Under the pieces are notes generated by a model. It had not been told where the DNA came from. It did not search any database and worked only from the letters and a program-made list of their open reading frames with translations. From positions 1 through 52,495 of the forward strand of contig NZ_NHSN01000003.1 in NCBI RefSeq assembly GCF_016653405.1: a stretch of DNA of 52,495 nt, written 5' to 3'. A program made the translations under genes and the position numbers. Origin of the DNA: Halorhodospira halophila (lineage in GTDB: Bacteria; Pseudomonadota; Gammaproteobacteria; Nitrococcales; Halorhodospiraceae). Shown piece by piece: positions 43,979 to 51,913 of this stretch (its first letter is position 1; the number at the start of each line of letters is the position of its first letter).

Positions 43979-44015
43979 CCCACGGCCGGGCGGCGCGCTG
44001 CCGCCCGGCCGTGGG
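43979..44015 (-). terminator. Strong GC hairpin between the 54-aa gene and the two-TM gene
   Basis: The 15-bp stem CCCACGGCCGGGCGG / CCGCCCGGCCGTGGG is perfect, with a 7-base loop and no T-run. It lies 15 bases after the stop of the small leftward gene and about 75 bases before the next gene. It is probably a transcript 3'-end structure. Confidence 0.65.
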
Positions 44016-44030
44016 CTTCACGCGGATCGC

Positions 44031-44195
44031 CTACCCCGCGGAACGCGGCTCGCCGGCCGCCTCGTCCCGCTGGGCCTCGGCCTGCTCCGCGGCACGCTGC
44101 TCCTCCACGGCGCCCTCGTCCTCACGAACCTCGTCGGTGCGCCGATTGACCTCACGGACGTGATTTCGCTGCGCGTTCACCATGCATCCGAACAT
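44031..44195 (-). CDS. Small charged hypothetical protein, 54 aa
   Basis: ATG 44195 has an excellent AGGGAGGT site and opens a 54-residue frame beginning 'MFGCMVNAQRNHVREVNR', then a Glu/Arg-rich helix ('DEVREDEGAVEEQRAAEQAEAQ') ending 'GEPRSAG'. Composition is hydrophilic and helical. A perfect hairpin follows the stop. No family is recognised; the ribosome site and downstream hairpin support a real gene. Confidence 0.6.
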   Translation of the reverse strand: MFGCMVNAQRNHVREVNRRTDEVREDEGAVEEQRAAEQAEAQRDEAAGEPRSAG

Positions 44196-44326
44196 CGATG
44201 ACCTCCCTTTGCTGGCTGCACGTCACAGGGCCTAGATGAGCACAACTGAATCGGCATTTCAAACCCGGCCGGGTCTCCGGATTATGGGTCTTCCTGTGGT
44301 GCGTGGCAGCGAGCGTGGCGGCCGGC

Positions 44327-45001
44327 CTAGGGCTCCAGGCCTGATGCCGCCGCGGCCGCAAGCACCTCGGCGAGAGCGCTCTGCGCGGGGGTCGGGCTGT
44401 CCAGTCCACCCAACTCGCGTGCGACGCTGACAAGATCCGCGGCCTCGTCGAGATCGGTCAGGGGGCGCAGGGTCAGCCAGCTCCCCTGCTCCGCCATGAC
44501 CTCCCGGAACACGGCCAGCGTGCGGGGGTGGCTGTAGGGTACCGCCCGCCATCGCTGCCCGGGTAGTGTCCGGTTGCTCCCGAACAGCCAGAACCCGCCG
44601 TCGCGGGCCGGGCCGATCACGATACGGGCGTCCTCCGCCTCGAGCCACGATGCAGCGCGGGCGAGATCCTCCGGCGAGACCTGCGGCGCATCGGCCCCGA
44701 GCAGGATACCGCGGCCGTGCTTGCGGACCAGGGTGTCGTGGACCCGACCCATGCGCTCACCGAGCTCCCCCTCACCCTGCGCCAGGGCGGGCAGGCCGGG
44801 CCAAAAGCCCCCGGCGACGGCGACGGGCTCGGCGAGGGCCCAGTAGACCGGGCCCAGAGCCGCACTCTGGGCCGCCTCGGCCACCGCCCCGGCACAACGA
44901 AGATAGAGCCGCTCGGCCTCCAGGCGGCCCAGGCCGGCGGCCAGGCGCGTCTTGACCGCCGAGCAGCCGGGCGTCTTGACGAAGAGGGCGATCGCCGTCA
45001 T
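44327..45001 (-). CDS. TIGR04282 family glycosyltransferase (DUF2064)
   Basis: This 224-residue protein begins 'MTAIALFVKTPGCSAVKTRLAAGLG', matching the 'K.P..G.vKTRL' signature of DUF2064/TIGR04282 proteins, and has 'GILLGADAPQVSPEDLARA' and 'ARDGGFWLFG', the nucleotide-sugar site. NCBI names the family after arsenosugar biosynthesis, but the reaction is not proven for most members. ATG 45001 overlaps the stop of the neighbouring TIGR04283 gene (ATGA). The paired arrangement is the usual one. Confidence 0.9.
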   Translation of the reverse strand: MTAIALFVKTPGCSAVKTRLAAGLGRLEAERLYLRCAGAVAEAAQSAALGPVYWALAEPVAVAGGFWPGLPALAQGEGELGERMGRVHDTLVRKHGRGILLGADAPQVSPEDLARAASWLEAEDARIVIGPARDGGFWLFGSNRTLPGQRWRAVPYSHPRTLAVFREVMAEQGSWLTLRPLTDLDEAADLVSVARELGGLDSPTPAQSALAEVLAAAAASGLEP

Positions 45002-45735
45002 CGGGTGTAGGGTCGCTCGCGCCAGGAGCGCCAGGCGATCCGCGCGGCCGAGGCGGCATGGCCGGCCGTGGTGCGGAGCCAGCCGCGCTGGCGGTAGCGG
45101 CGCGCGCTGGTGTGGACGACACAGCCGATGGGCCGGCACGGCAGCCCGGCCCGGCGGGCCCGGATGACCAGGTCGAGATCCTCACCGCGCTCGATGTCCT
45201 CGCGGAACCCACCCAGGGCCCTGAAGCGCTCATGCGGCAGCAGGAGCCCCTGATCCCCGTAGGGGAGCCCGAGGACCCGGGAGCGGAGGTTGGCGCCCAC
45301 GGCATTGAGATGGACCGGCCAGGGCCCATCCTCCCGGAACCGGAGCCAGCCGTAGCCCAGCGCATCGCCCCCGCCGATCAAGGCGCGCACCCGCTCCAGG
45401 GCCCCAGCCGCGGGATGGCTGTCCACGTGCATGAACCAGAGCCAGGCGCCGCGCGCCGCCCGGGCGCCGCGATTGCTCTGCACCGCCCGGCCGGCGCCGG
45501 ACTCGACCACCCGGCCCGGAGCCCCGGGCGGGACCCGCCCAAGGTCCGTCACCGACAGGATCACCTCGGCCTCGAGCGCGGCTTCCGTCAGCCACGCGAG
45601 CTCCGCGATACGCGGCTCATCCCCGGGGCCGACCGGAACGACGATGGAGCAGTCGGTCCCCCCCGGCCCGCCAAGACCCGCTTCGGGCCGGCCGCCCCTT
45701 TCCTGGTCATCCCCCGCAGCCGTCTCTCGATCCAT
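44998..45735 (-). CDS. TIGR04283 family GT2 glycosyltransferase
   Basis: This 245-residue GT-A protein has 'GTDCSIVVPVG', the donor/metal region 'WLWFMHVDSHPAAGALERV', and 'YGDQGLLLPHERFRALGGFREDIERGEDLDLVIRARRAG', as in TIGR04283. The N-terminal 28 residues are low-complexity and the usual 'P.lNE' phrase is replaced by 'VGPGDEP', so the first loop is divergent. Its substrate is unknown. It is translationally coupled to the TIGR04282 gene downstream and divergent from a TVP38/TMEM64 gene. Confidence 0.88.
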   Translation of the reverse strand: MDRETAAGDDQERGGRPEAGLGGPGGTDCSIVVPVGPGDEPRIAELAWLTEAALEAEVILSVTDLGRVPPGAPGRVVESGAGRAVQSNRGARAARGAWLWFMHVDSHPAAGALERVRALIGGGDALGYGWLRFREDGPWPVHLNAVGANLRSRVLGLPYGDQGLLLPHERFRALGGFREDIERGEDLDLVIRARRAGLPCRPIGCVVHTSARRYRQRGWLRTTAGHAASAARIAWRSWRERPYTR

Positions 45736-45864
45736 ACCGCGAGCCTAGCATCGATCCGGCTCGGCCGTACGACCGCCCGCAGCGCTGCAAGCTGGACCGT
45801 TCAGCCCCTCGCCCAAAGGCGATCTGCCATGGTGCGCAGAGTCGATCCGGGCGATACTCGATCC

Positions 45865-46545
45865 ATGGCATCCGATCCGTGGCGTACCGGACTCGCGCTT
45901 CTGGGGCTACTGCTCGGCCTAGCCATCCTCGGGGGCTGGACTTGGCAGGTCGGTGCGGCCGTGGGCTGGCAGCCCTCCGGACTTGCCGAGCAGTTGGCGG
46001 CACAGCCGCTGCAGAGCGCCTTGCTCCTCATGGCCATGATGACCGCCGTGGTCGTGCTCCCGTTGCCAACCATCCCCATAACCGTGGCCTCCGGGCTGCT
46101 CTTCGGCCCCCTGCTGGGCGCGGCTATCGCCGTAGCCGGCGCGCTGGCAGGCGCGGCCGTCGCCTTCGGGCTGGCCCGGTGGCTGGGGGAGGGGCTGCGC
46201 GCGACCCGGCTGGGCCGACCCATCCCCTACCCGCTTTGCAGGGACTGCGGAGACCGCGCGATGTTCCTGGCCGTCCTGGTCTCGCGCCTCATCCCGGTCG
46301 TCTCCTTCGCCTTGCTGAGCTACGCGGCAGGCCTGACCGCTATGCGCCTGGGCCCTTTCCTGCTGGCCACGGGCGTGGGCATGCTGCCGATGACCCTGGT
46401 CTACACCAGCCTGGGCGCCATCGTGCGCGTCGATCCGGCCTGGTTCATCGCGGGCACCGTGGCGGCCTTGGGCATCCTGCTCCTCCTGCCCCGATGGGTC
46501 GAGCGGCGTAACCCCTGGAATATCAAGCGGTACCTGTCCCGATAG
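45865..46545 (+). CDS. TVP38/TMEM64 (SNARE-associated/VTT) family membrane protein
   Basis: This 226-residue protein has about six hydrophobic segments, and the VTT-domain phrases 'PITVASGLLFGPLLGAAIAVAGALAGAAVAF', 'VLVSRLIPVVSFALLSYAAGL' and 'FLLATGVGMLPMTLVYTSLG'. Members (DedA superfamily) are proposed lipid scramblases or transporters. Starts at ATG 45865 or ATG 45829 (12 more residues) are both weakly supported by ribosome sites. TVP38 genes often lie near TIGR04282/04283 glycosyltransferases, as here, divergently. Confidence 0.9.
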   Translation: MASDPWRTGLALLGLLLGLAILGGWTWQVGAAVGWQPSGLAEQLAAQPLQSALLLMAMMTAVVVLPLPTIPITVASGLLFGPLLGAAIAVAGALAGAAVAFGLARWLGEGLRATRLGRPIPYPLCRDCGDRAMFLAVLVSRLIPVVSFALLSYAAGLTAMRLGPFLLATGVGMLPMTLVYTSLGAIVRVDPAWFIAGTVAALGILLLLPRWVERRNPWNIKRYLSR

Positions 46546-46719
46546 AGCCGGGCCGTGCCGCCATCCCCCGCGCGAGCAAGGCTGAGCACGGTTCACCCCG
46601 AGGTACGGCTCCCATCCATAGGGTCGATTGCCGCCAGCGACCGTATCCTGGCGGGGAGGGGCCGGGGCCGTAGGCGACCCCGGCGCTTCGACTGGCCGGC
46701 AGCCTGGGAGGCGTCTCCG

Positions 46720-47715
46720 TCAGCCACTGCAGCTGGCACCCCCGAGAACGCAGAACTGAGCACAATGGGGATGGTTGAGCGGCACCTCGGTGAAGCTCCC
46801 CACCAGGCTGGAGCCGAGCTCGAAGGCCGGCTCGTAAGGCAGTAGCGTGCACGGCACCACCACCGGCTGCGATGCCCCCTTGCGCTTGATCACCATGCGG
46901 GAGCTCGCGCACATCATCTCGTCGGGACTACGCCCGACCTTCTCCCAGCAGCCCTCCGAGATCTCCGGGGCATCCCGGCTGGCATCCATCTCCGGGAACA
47001 GCACCAGGCGCTCGGGGTCGTGGGCATCGAGCGTGATCCCATGGGCGTCGAACAGGGCCTGGTAGCCCTCGCGCAGGGTCGCTTCCGCCTCCCCGGAGGT
47101 CTGCCGGCCGGCCACATCCACCCGGAAGCCGCTCTCCGAGAGCCACCGCAGGCCGCGGACCATGGGCTCCCACGATCTCGGCCCGCGCTCGGCCTCGTGC
47201 AGATCCTGCCGATAGTGATCGACGGATACGCGCACCGTCAGCTGCTGCCCGTAGCGCTCCCCGATCGTCTGCAGGCGCTCATGGACCTTCATCATCGGCC
47301 TCATGGCGTTGGTCAGCACCAGCGCCTCGTAGCCGCGACCGAGCGTATCCTCCAGGATGGGGATCATGTCCGGATTCATGAACGGCTCCCCGCCGGTGAA
47401 GGCGATGGTCCGGGTGCCGAGGCCCTCGCGCGCGATCTCGTCCAGGTATCCGGCCACCTCACTGGCGCTGAGGTAGACCAGGGCATCATTGCGCGGGGAG
47501 GACTCGATGTAGCAGTTGCGGCAGGCGAGGTTGCACAGGGTCCCGGTGCAGAACCAGAGCGTCTCCAGGCGCTGCAGGCGGACCGAGGCGCGGGGCTGGC
47601 CATCGGCCGTGAACGCCGGGTCGCGGAACTTGCGGGGATCGATCAGGTATCGATCCGCCCCTGAGCCCTCCTCACCCTTGGCTTGCTGCGGCGGCGCCTC
47701 CTCCTCATGGCTCAT
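46720..47715 (-). CDS. Radical SAM protein with C-terminal cysteine cluster, function unassigned
   Basis: This 331-residue protein has the radical SAM cluster 'CNLACRNC' (C61, C65, C68), 'TGGEPFMNPDM', and a later 'VSVDHYRQD'. The C-terminal end has cysteines C318, C322 and C329 ('HCAQFCVLGGASC'), plus earlier single cysteines; these may form an auxiliary iron-sulfur cluster. 'GTRTIAFTGGEPFMNPDMIPIL' follows standard TIM-barrel order. The sequence does not match ArsS or the usual SPASM peptide maturases that I know. The ribosome site GAGGAGG is strong. It lies between convergent TVP38 and an alpha/beta hydrolase upstream in the same orientation (gap 60 bases). Confidence 0.9.
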   Translation of the reverse strand: MSHEEEAPPQQAKGEEGSGADRYLIDPRKFRDPAFTADGQPRASVRLQRLETLWFCTGTLCNLACRNCYIESSPRNDALVYLSASEVAGYLDEIAREGLGTRTIAFTGGEPFMNPDMIPILEDTLGRGYEALVLTNAMRPMMKVHERLQTIGERYGQQLTVRVSVDHYRQDLHEAERGPRSWEPMVRGLRWLSESGFRVDVAGRQTSGEAEATLREGYQALFDAHGITLDAHDPERLVLFPEMDASRDAPEISEGCWEKVGRSPDEMMCASSRMVIKRKGASQPVVVPCTLLPYEPAFELGSSLVGSFTEVPLNHPHCAQFCVLGGASCSG

Positions 47716-47775
47716 GGCGAGTTCCTCCTCATCGTGGTCACGAAGCCCTGAAACGGGTGCTCCGCTGGCCGGGCC

Positions 47776-48543
47776 TCATCCGGGCTCGGTGATGTAGCGC
47801 GCCGCCCAGGCGGCGATGACGGTGGCGGCGTACCGGGCGTCCGCGGCTCGGGTCAGAAGATGGTCGGCATCATCAAGGGAGATATAGCTCTTCGGGTGCT
47901 TCGCGGTCTCGAAAATCCGCCGCGCGTGATCGACGGGCACCACCTCGTCGAGAGGGGCGTGCATGACCAGCAGCGGTCGGCGCAGATCCGCAATCCGGCT
48001 CGCCTGATCGTGCCCGACGGTCTCCTCGATGAACGATCGCCCGACCCGGAACGGGCGCCCCCCGAGCGTCACCTCGGCCTCACCGGCGGCCTCGATCTGG
48101 GCGCGCTTCTCCCCGAGGTGCTCGAGCACATGATCGGCCTCGAACGGCGCGGCGATCGAGCACACGGCCCGGCATTCCGGGATGTCGCCGGCCGCGGCGA
48201 TCGCCGCCGCGCCCCCGAGGCTGTGGCCGACCAGGATCCTCACCGGCCGCCCGGCATCGCGCATGAATTGCGCCGCCGCGAGCACGTCGGCCACATCGGA
48301 GCGGAAACCGGCATGGCCGAACACCCCCTCACTGCCACCGAGCCCAGTAAAGTCGAAGCGCAGGGTCGCGATCCCCTGCTCGGCCAGCGCGCCCGCCAGC
48401 CACGAGGCCGCCTTGATGTCCTTGCCGCAGGTGAAGCAGTGGGCGAACAGGGCATGGGCCCGCGGCGCCCCCTCCGGCTCGTCGAGCCTTGCCGAGAGCG
48501 TGTGCCCCTGAGCGCCGGGGAAGTCCAGTCGTTGCGTGCGCAT
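47776..48543 (-). CDS. Alpha/beta hydrolase, OsmC-associated type
   Basis: This 255-residue protein has the phrase 'AHCFTCGKDIKAA', characteristic of hydrolases found alone or fused to OsmC domains. The nucleophile S108 lies in 'GHSLGG', the acid is likely the Asp of 'HAPLDEVVPVDHA', and the histidine is in 'DDADHLL'. Substrate is unknown, but relatives are linked to peroxide or ester turnover. The gene is immediately upstream of the radical SAM gene in the same direction and divergent from the dihydrolipoyl dehydrogenase-like gene. Confidence 0.9.
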   Translation of the reverse strand: MRTQRLDFPGAQGHTLSARLDEPEGAPRAHALFAHCFTCGKDIKAASWLAGALAEQGIATLRFDFTGLGGSEGVFGHAGFRSDVADVLAAAQFMRDAGRPVRILVGHSLGGAAAIAAAGDIPECRAVCSIAAPFEADHVLEHLGEKRAQIEAAGEAEVTLGGRPFRVGRSFIEETVGHDQASRIADLRRPLLVMHAPLDEVVPVDHARRIFETAKHPKSYISLDDADHLLTRAADARYAATVIAAWAARYITEPG

Positions 48544-48680
48544 CCCGTCCCTACCTGTACCGTCCGTATTAAAACACCACTATAACGCCCTTGGTGCCCC
48601 ACGACTCGGGCCGGACCTGCCCAGCTGTCGTTCTACCCAAACGCCCTCACCGTCACATCACACGGGCGCCGGGGCGGTGT

Positions 48681-48709
48681 TTGACACGAACGGCCCGCGC
48701 GCCTATTTT
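48681..48709 (+). promoter_or_regulatory. Putative sigma-70 promoter of the dihydrolipoyl dehydrogenase-like gene
   Basis: TTGACA (48681-48686), a 17-base spacer and TATTTT (48704-48709) lie about 55 bases before ATG 48763. The region is AT-rich relative to its surroundings. It is one of the clearest sigma-70-like promoters in the window. Confidence 0.65.
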
Positions 48710-48762
48710 CTACAATTAAATGGATTTCTTTGCATGCATCTTTAGAGCCGAGGAGGCCTGCA

Positions 48763-50151
48763 ATGACCGATCTCGAGACCGACGTCGCCATCATCGGGGC
48801 GGGTAGCGCCGGACTGCGCGCCTACCGGGCCGCCGCCGCCCATACCGATCGTGTGCTCCTGATCGAGGGCGGAGCGTACGGGACCACCTGCGCCAGCGTC
48901 GGATGCATGCCCAGCAAGCTGCTCATCGCCGCCGCCGACGCCGCCCACACGGCGCACCATGCCGATAGCTTCGGCGTCCACGCCGGCTCAGTCGAGATCA
49001 ACGGCGCCGAGGTGATGGAACGGGTCCGGAACCTGCGGGATCGGTTCGTCAGCGGGGTCGTCGGCAACACCGAGAAGATCCCGGCCGAGCGGCGGATCCA
49101 TGGCTACGCCCGGTTCGAGGACGCGCAGACCCTGCGGCTCGACGACGGGCGGCGGATCCGGGCCGGGCGCACCGTGATCGCCACCGGCTCCCGTCCCAAC
49201 GTGCTGCCGATGTTCAAGGACCTCGGCGACCGGGCCGTGGTCAACGACGATCTCTTCGAGTGGCGCGACCTGCCCGAATCCGTGGTGGTCTTCGGTCCCG
49301 GGGTGATCGGCATGGAACTCGGCCAAGCCCTCCACCGGCTGGGTGTCCGCGTTCGAATCTTCGGGATCGGCGGCTTCCTCGGACCGCTGACCGATCCGCG
49401 CGTCAAGGATGCCGCCGAGGAGATCTTCGGCGACGAGCTGGCCCTGGATACCGATGCACAGGTTGAGTCCTTGCACCGCGAGGGCGATGAGGTCGTGGTC
49501 CGTTTCCGCGACAAGAGCGGAACCGAAGTGGAAGAACGCTTTGCGTACCTGCTCGCCGCCACCGGCCGCCGCCCCAATGTGGACGGCCTCAGCCTCGAGG
49601 CCACAGGGCTGAGGCTAGATGACAACGGCGTGCCGCTCTTCGACCCCTACACCATGCAGTGCGGCGATCAGCCGATCTTCATTGCCGGCGACGCCAACAA
49701 CGAGCACCCGGTCATGCCCGACGCCTTCGACGAGGGCGAGATCGCCGGCACCAACGCGGGCCGCTACCCGAGCGTCGAGCGCGGGCGCCGCCATCCGCCG
49801 ATGAGCATCGTCTTCACCGAGCCCCAGATGGCCCTGGTTGGGGCGCGCTACGCGGACCTGCCCGACACCGATCACGCCGTCGGTGAGCTCGACTACGCTG
49901 CCCAGCCCCGCGCCATCGTCATGGGCGAGAACCACGGGGTCATGCGCCTCTACGGCCGACCCTCCGACGGCGCCTTTTTGGGCGCCGAGGTGCTGGGTCC
50001 ACGTGCCGAGCACCTGGGCCATCTCCTGGCCTGGGCCGTCGATAGCGGCATGACCGTCGAGCGCATGCTCGACCTGCCTTACTACCATCCGGTCCTGGAG
50101 ACAAGCATCCGCAACGCCCTCCACGACCTGCAGCGAAAGATGAAGGCCTGA
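48763..50151 (+). CDS. Dihydrolipoyl dehydrogenase-like flavoprotein disulfide reductase
   Basis: This 462-residue protein has an FAD site ('VAIIGAGSAGLRAY'), the redox pair 'CASVGC' (C43, C48), the NAD(P) site 'VVFGPGVIGMELGQ', 'FIAGDANNEHPVMPDAFDEGEIAG', and the dimer-interface catalytic 'HPVLE' (H442, E446). All reductase residues are intact. It resembles LpdA, but no pyruvate dehydrogenase or glycine cleavage gene is adjacent, so it may act on another disulfide. ATG 48763 follows GAGGAGG. It heads a cluster with the ArsR-rhodanese gene (51-base gap). Confidence 0.85.
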   Translation: MTDLETDVAIIGAGSAGLRAYRAAAAHTDRVLLIEGGAYGTTCASVGCMPSKLLIAAADAAHTAHHADSFGVHAGSVEINGAEVMERVRNLRDRFVSGVVGNTEKIPAERRIHGYARFEDAQTLRLDDGRRIRAGRTVIATGSRPNVLPMFKDLGDRAVVNDDLFEWRDLPESVVVFGPGVIGMELGQALHRLGVRVRIFGIGGFLGPLTDPRVKDAAEEIFGDELALDTDAQVESLHREGDEVVVRFRDKSGTEVEERFAYLLAATGRRPNVDGLSLEATGLRLDDNGVPLFDPYTMQCGDQPIFIAGDANNEHPVMPDAFDEGEIAGTNAGRYPSVERGRRHPPMSIVFTEPQMALVGARYADLPDTDHAVGELDYAAQPRAIVMGENHGVMRLYGRPSDGAFLGAEVLGPRAEHLGHLLAWAVDSGMTVERMLDLPYYHPVLETSIRNALHDLQRKMKA

Positions 50152-50202
50152 GCCGCGCAGCGGCCCCCGCGTCCATGACCCGCAAAAGCTGGAGCGATCG
50201 CC

Positions 50203-50859
50203 ATGGCTGAGCTCGTCAATCAACGCCGCCTGCTGGAGCAACTCGCCGGGATCGGCAAGGCCCTGGGGCATGCCTACCGCCTGGAGCTCCTGGAGCTGCT
50301 GGCCCAGCGCGAGCGCAACGTGGATGAGCTCGCCCGCCTGACCGGCATCCCACTGGCCAGCGTCTCCCAGCACCTCCAGCAGCTGCGGCGCATGGGGCTG
50401 ATCTCGGCGCGCAAGGAGGGAACACGTGTCTACTACACGCTCGCCGATGAGCAGGTCACGGCCCTACTCGGCATGCTGCGCGAGGTAGCGGAGCGCAACC
50501 TCACTGAGGTGCAGCGGATGACCGAGCAGTACTTCCACGACAGCGACGCCCTCGACGCCATCGACTCGACCGAGCTGCTCGAGCGCCTGCGCGCCGGCAT
50601 GGTCACCCTCATCGACGTCCGGCCGCCGGAGGAGTTCGCAGCGGGGCATCTGCCGGGCGCGATCAACATCCCGGCCGAGGAGCTTGAGGCACGCCTCGAT
50701 GAGCTGCCCGCCGAGCAGGAGATCGTCGCCTATTGCCGCGGCCCCTACTGCGCCCTGTCCGTCGAGGCCGTCCGGCGGCTGCGGGCGCAGGGCCGGCAGG
50801 CGTACCGCTTGGAGCAGGGCTTCCCGGAGTGGAAGGCCGAGGGGCTGCCGGTGCAATAG
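50203..50859 (+). CDS. ArsR-family regulator fused to a rhodanese domain
   Basis: This 218-residue protein has an ArsR winged helix (residues 15-90, 'LTGIPLASVSQHLQQLRRMGLISARKEG', recognition helix around 50-62) followed by a rhodanese domain (about 120-218) with the active-site loop 'CRGPYC' (C178, C183). The metal motif 'ELCVCDL' of arsenic-sensing ArsR is replaced by 'ERNVDELA', with no cysteine in the DNA-binding half. So sensing is more likely through sulfane sulfur or redox chemistry at the rhodanese cysteines. It is co-oriented with the lpd-like gene and FmdB-like gene. Confidence 0.93.
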   Translation: MAELVNQRRLLEQLAGIGKALGHAYRLELLELLAQRERNVDELARLTGIPLASVSQHLQQLRRMGLISARKEGTRVYYTLADEQVTALLGMLREVAERNLTEVQRMTEQYFHDSDALDAIDSTELLERLRAGMVTLIDVRPPEEFAAGHLPGAINIPAEELEARLDELPAEQEIVAYCRGPYCALSVEAVRRLRAQGRQAYRLEQGFPEWKAEGLPVQ

Positions 50860-50895
50860 CAGGCCACCCCCACATGCGCATCAAGAGGAGGAGTT

Positions 50896-51135
50896 ATGCC
50901 CACGTACGACTACCGCTGCCCGAGCAACGGGGTCACGCTGGAGGTGCGCCACGGCATGGACGAGTGCGTTCGCACCTGGGGAGAGCTTTGCCGCCTCGCC
51001 GGCCATGACCCCGGCGAGACGCCCGAGGACGCGCCCGTGGAGCGCCTGATCTCAGGGGCCGGCTACATCAGCAGCGCGAGCCGCTCCGAGCCGGAGCCGG
51101 CCGGCGGCTGCTGCGGCGGGGTGTGCGGGCTCTAG
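50896..51135 (+). CDS. FmdB-like zinc ribbon protein with incomplete metal site
   Basis: This 79-residue protein starts 'MPTYDYRCPSNGVTLEVRHGM', as in CxxC_CxxC_SSSS (FmdB-type) proteins, and ends in a Gly/Cys-rich tail ('GGCCGGVCGL'). The normal first CxxC is 'CPSN', and the second knuckle is also not a clear CxxC, so the zinc ribbon appears degenerate. The three tail cysteines could bind metal instead. The ribosome site AGAGGAGG is strong. It lies 36 bases after the ArsR-rhodanese gene and probably shares its transcript. Confidence 0.8.
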   Translation: MPTYDYRCPSNGVTLEVRHGMDECVRTWGELCRLAGHDPGETPEDAPVERLISGAGYISSASRSEPEPAGGCCGGVCGL

Positions 51136-51221
51136 CCGCTCCCGCCGGAGCGAGCGCCGCTAGCCCCGATGATGCGCTGCGGCCGGCCCGGGCCGCACGC
51201 GCACCCCGGGGGATCGGTACG

Positions 51222-51605
51222 CTACTCGGACCGGAGCTCGCGCAGGAGCGCCTCCAGCTCCCCCGCGTGCTCCCGGATCGCGTCCTCGTCGAGGCGCTCG
51301 GAGCCGAGGTGGATCGCCTCGACGTGCTCCGCCATCCGGTCCACGTCGCCCTGGATCCGCTCGACGGCGTTCTCCAGCGTATAGCTCATCTCGTGGATCT
51401 CGTGGAACGCCTCATCCGCGAGCGCATCCGCCGCCAAAAGCTCCTCGAGCCGCTCCTGGCGCTCGGCGAGCAACGTCAGCGCCTCTGCGAGACCCTCCGG
51501 CTCCTCGCCTTCGTAGTGCTGGTGATCATGGCCATTCGCCAGCGCACCCCCGGCAGCCAGCGCCAGGGAGAGCGTGAGGGCCAGGCCGATCATCATCCTG
51601 CTCAT
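51222..51605 (-). CDS. DUF6746 family secreted helical protein
   Basis: This 127-residue protein has a signal peptide ('IGLALTLSLALAAGGALA') and a mature His- and Glu-rich all-helical part that starts 'HDHQHYEGEEPEGLAEAL'. It contains 'MSYTLENAVERI' and 'HLGSERLD', the DUF6746 hallmarks. The N-terminal HDHQH could bind divalent metals. It faces the lpd-ArsR-FmdB genes convergently and is divergent from the DUF6858-like gene. The ribosome site GAGGAGG is strong. No function is known to me. Confidence 0.85.
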   Translation of the reverse strand: MSRMMIGLALTLSLALAAGGALANGHDHQHYEGEEPEGLAEALTLLAERQERLEELLAADALADEAFHEIHEMSYTLENAVERIQGDVDRMAEHVEAIHLGSERLDEDAIREHAGELEALLRELRSE

Positions 51606-51913
51606 GGGTGCAAACCTCCTCTATTCAACCCGCGATCCGGACCGCCACCCGCCTGCTGCTCGCCGGGCAAGCGCCCCGCCGTCTCTGCGACACCACCGAG
51701 ACTGCCCTCGTCAGGCGCGCTTGGCAACAGCCGACGGCCAGCTCATGGCCTCGCCGGCCGGGTTGACAGCGCACGCCCTCTACCACACTCTATTGATTCG
51801 TTGAATATCATTCAATTGGCCGGCACATACAGGGCTGCAGGCGGACGCCCTGGGAGCGGGCGAGGCCCGGGCAGCCCCCGCAGGTGCCGGTCGCACCACG
51901 AGGAGGATCAGAC
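51606..51913. promoter_or_regulatory. Divergent 308-base intergenic region with inverted repeats
   Basis: This gap separates the leftward DUF6746 gene from the rightward DUF6858-like gene. It holds an AT-rich core at about 51763-51830 with TTGACA (51763-51768), the inverted repeat at 51801-51815, and an isolated ATTCAA half-site at 51623-51628. On the minus strand TTGAAT, a 17-base spacer and TAGAGT (51815-51787) could be a promoter for the DUF6746 gene. No additional gene is supported. Confidence 0.6.
51801..51815. promoter_or_regulatory. Candidate ArsR-type operator (inverted repeat)
   Basis: TTGAAT-ATC-ATTCAA is a perfect 6-bp inverted repeat with a 3-base centre. An adjoining ATTC-GTT-GAAT (51796-51806) is also symmetric. 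It overlaps the -35 element of a possible minus-strand promoter. ArsR-family regulators commonly bind such AT-rich inverted repeats, and one is encoded about 950 bases away; the pairing is inferred. Confidence 0.5.

Noticed and set aside
46720-47715. Assignment of the radical SAM protein as ArsS
   Set aside because: Position near TIGR04282/04283 genes is suggestive, but the cluster motif CNLACRNC and C-terminus do not match the ArsS pattern I know.
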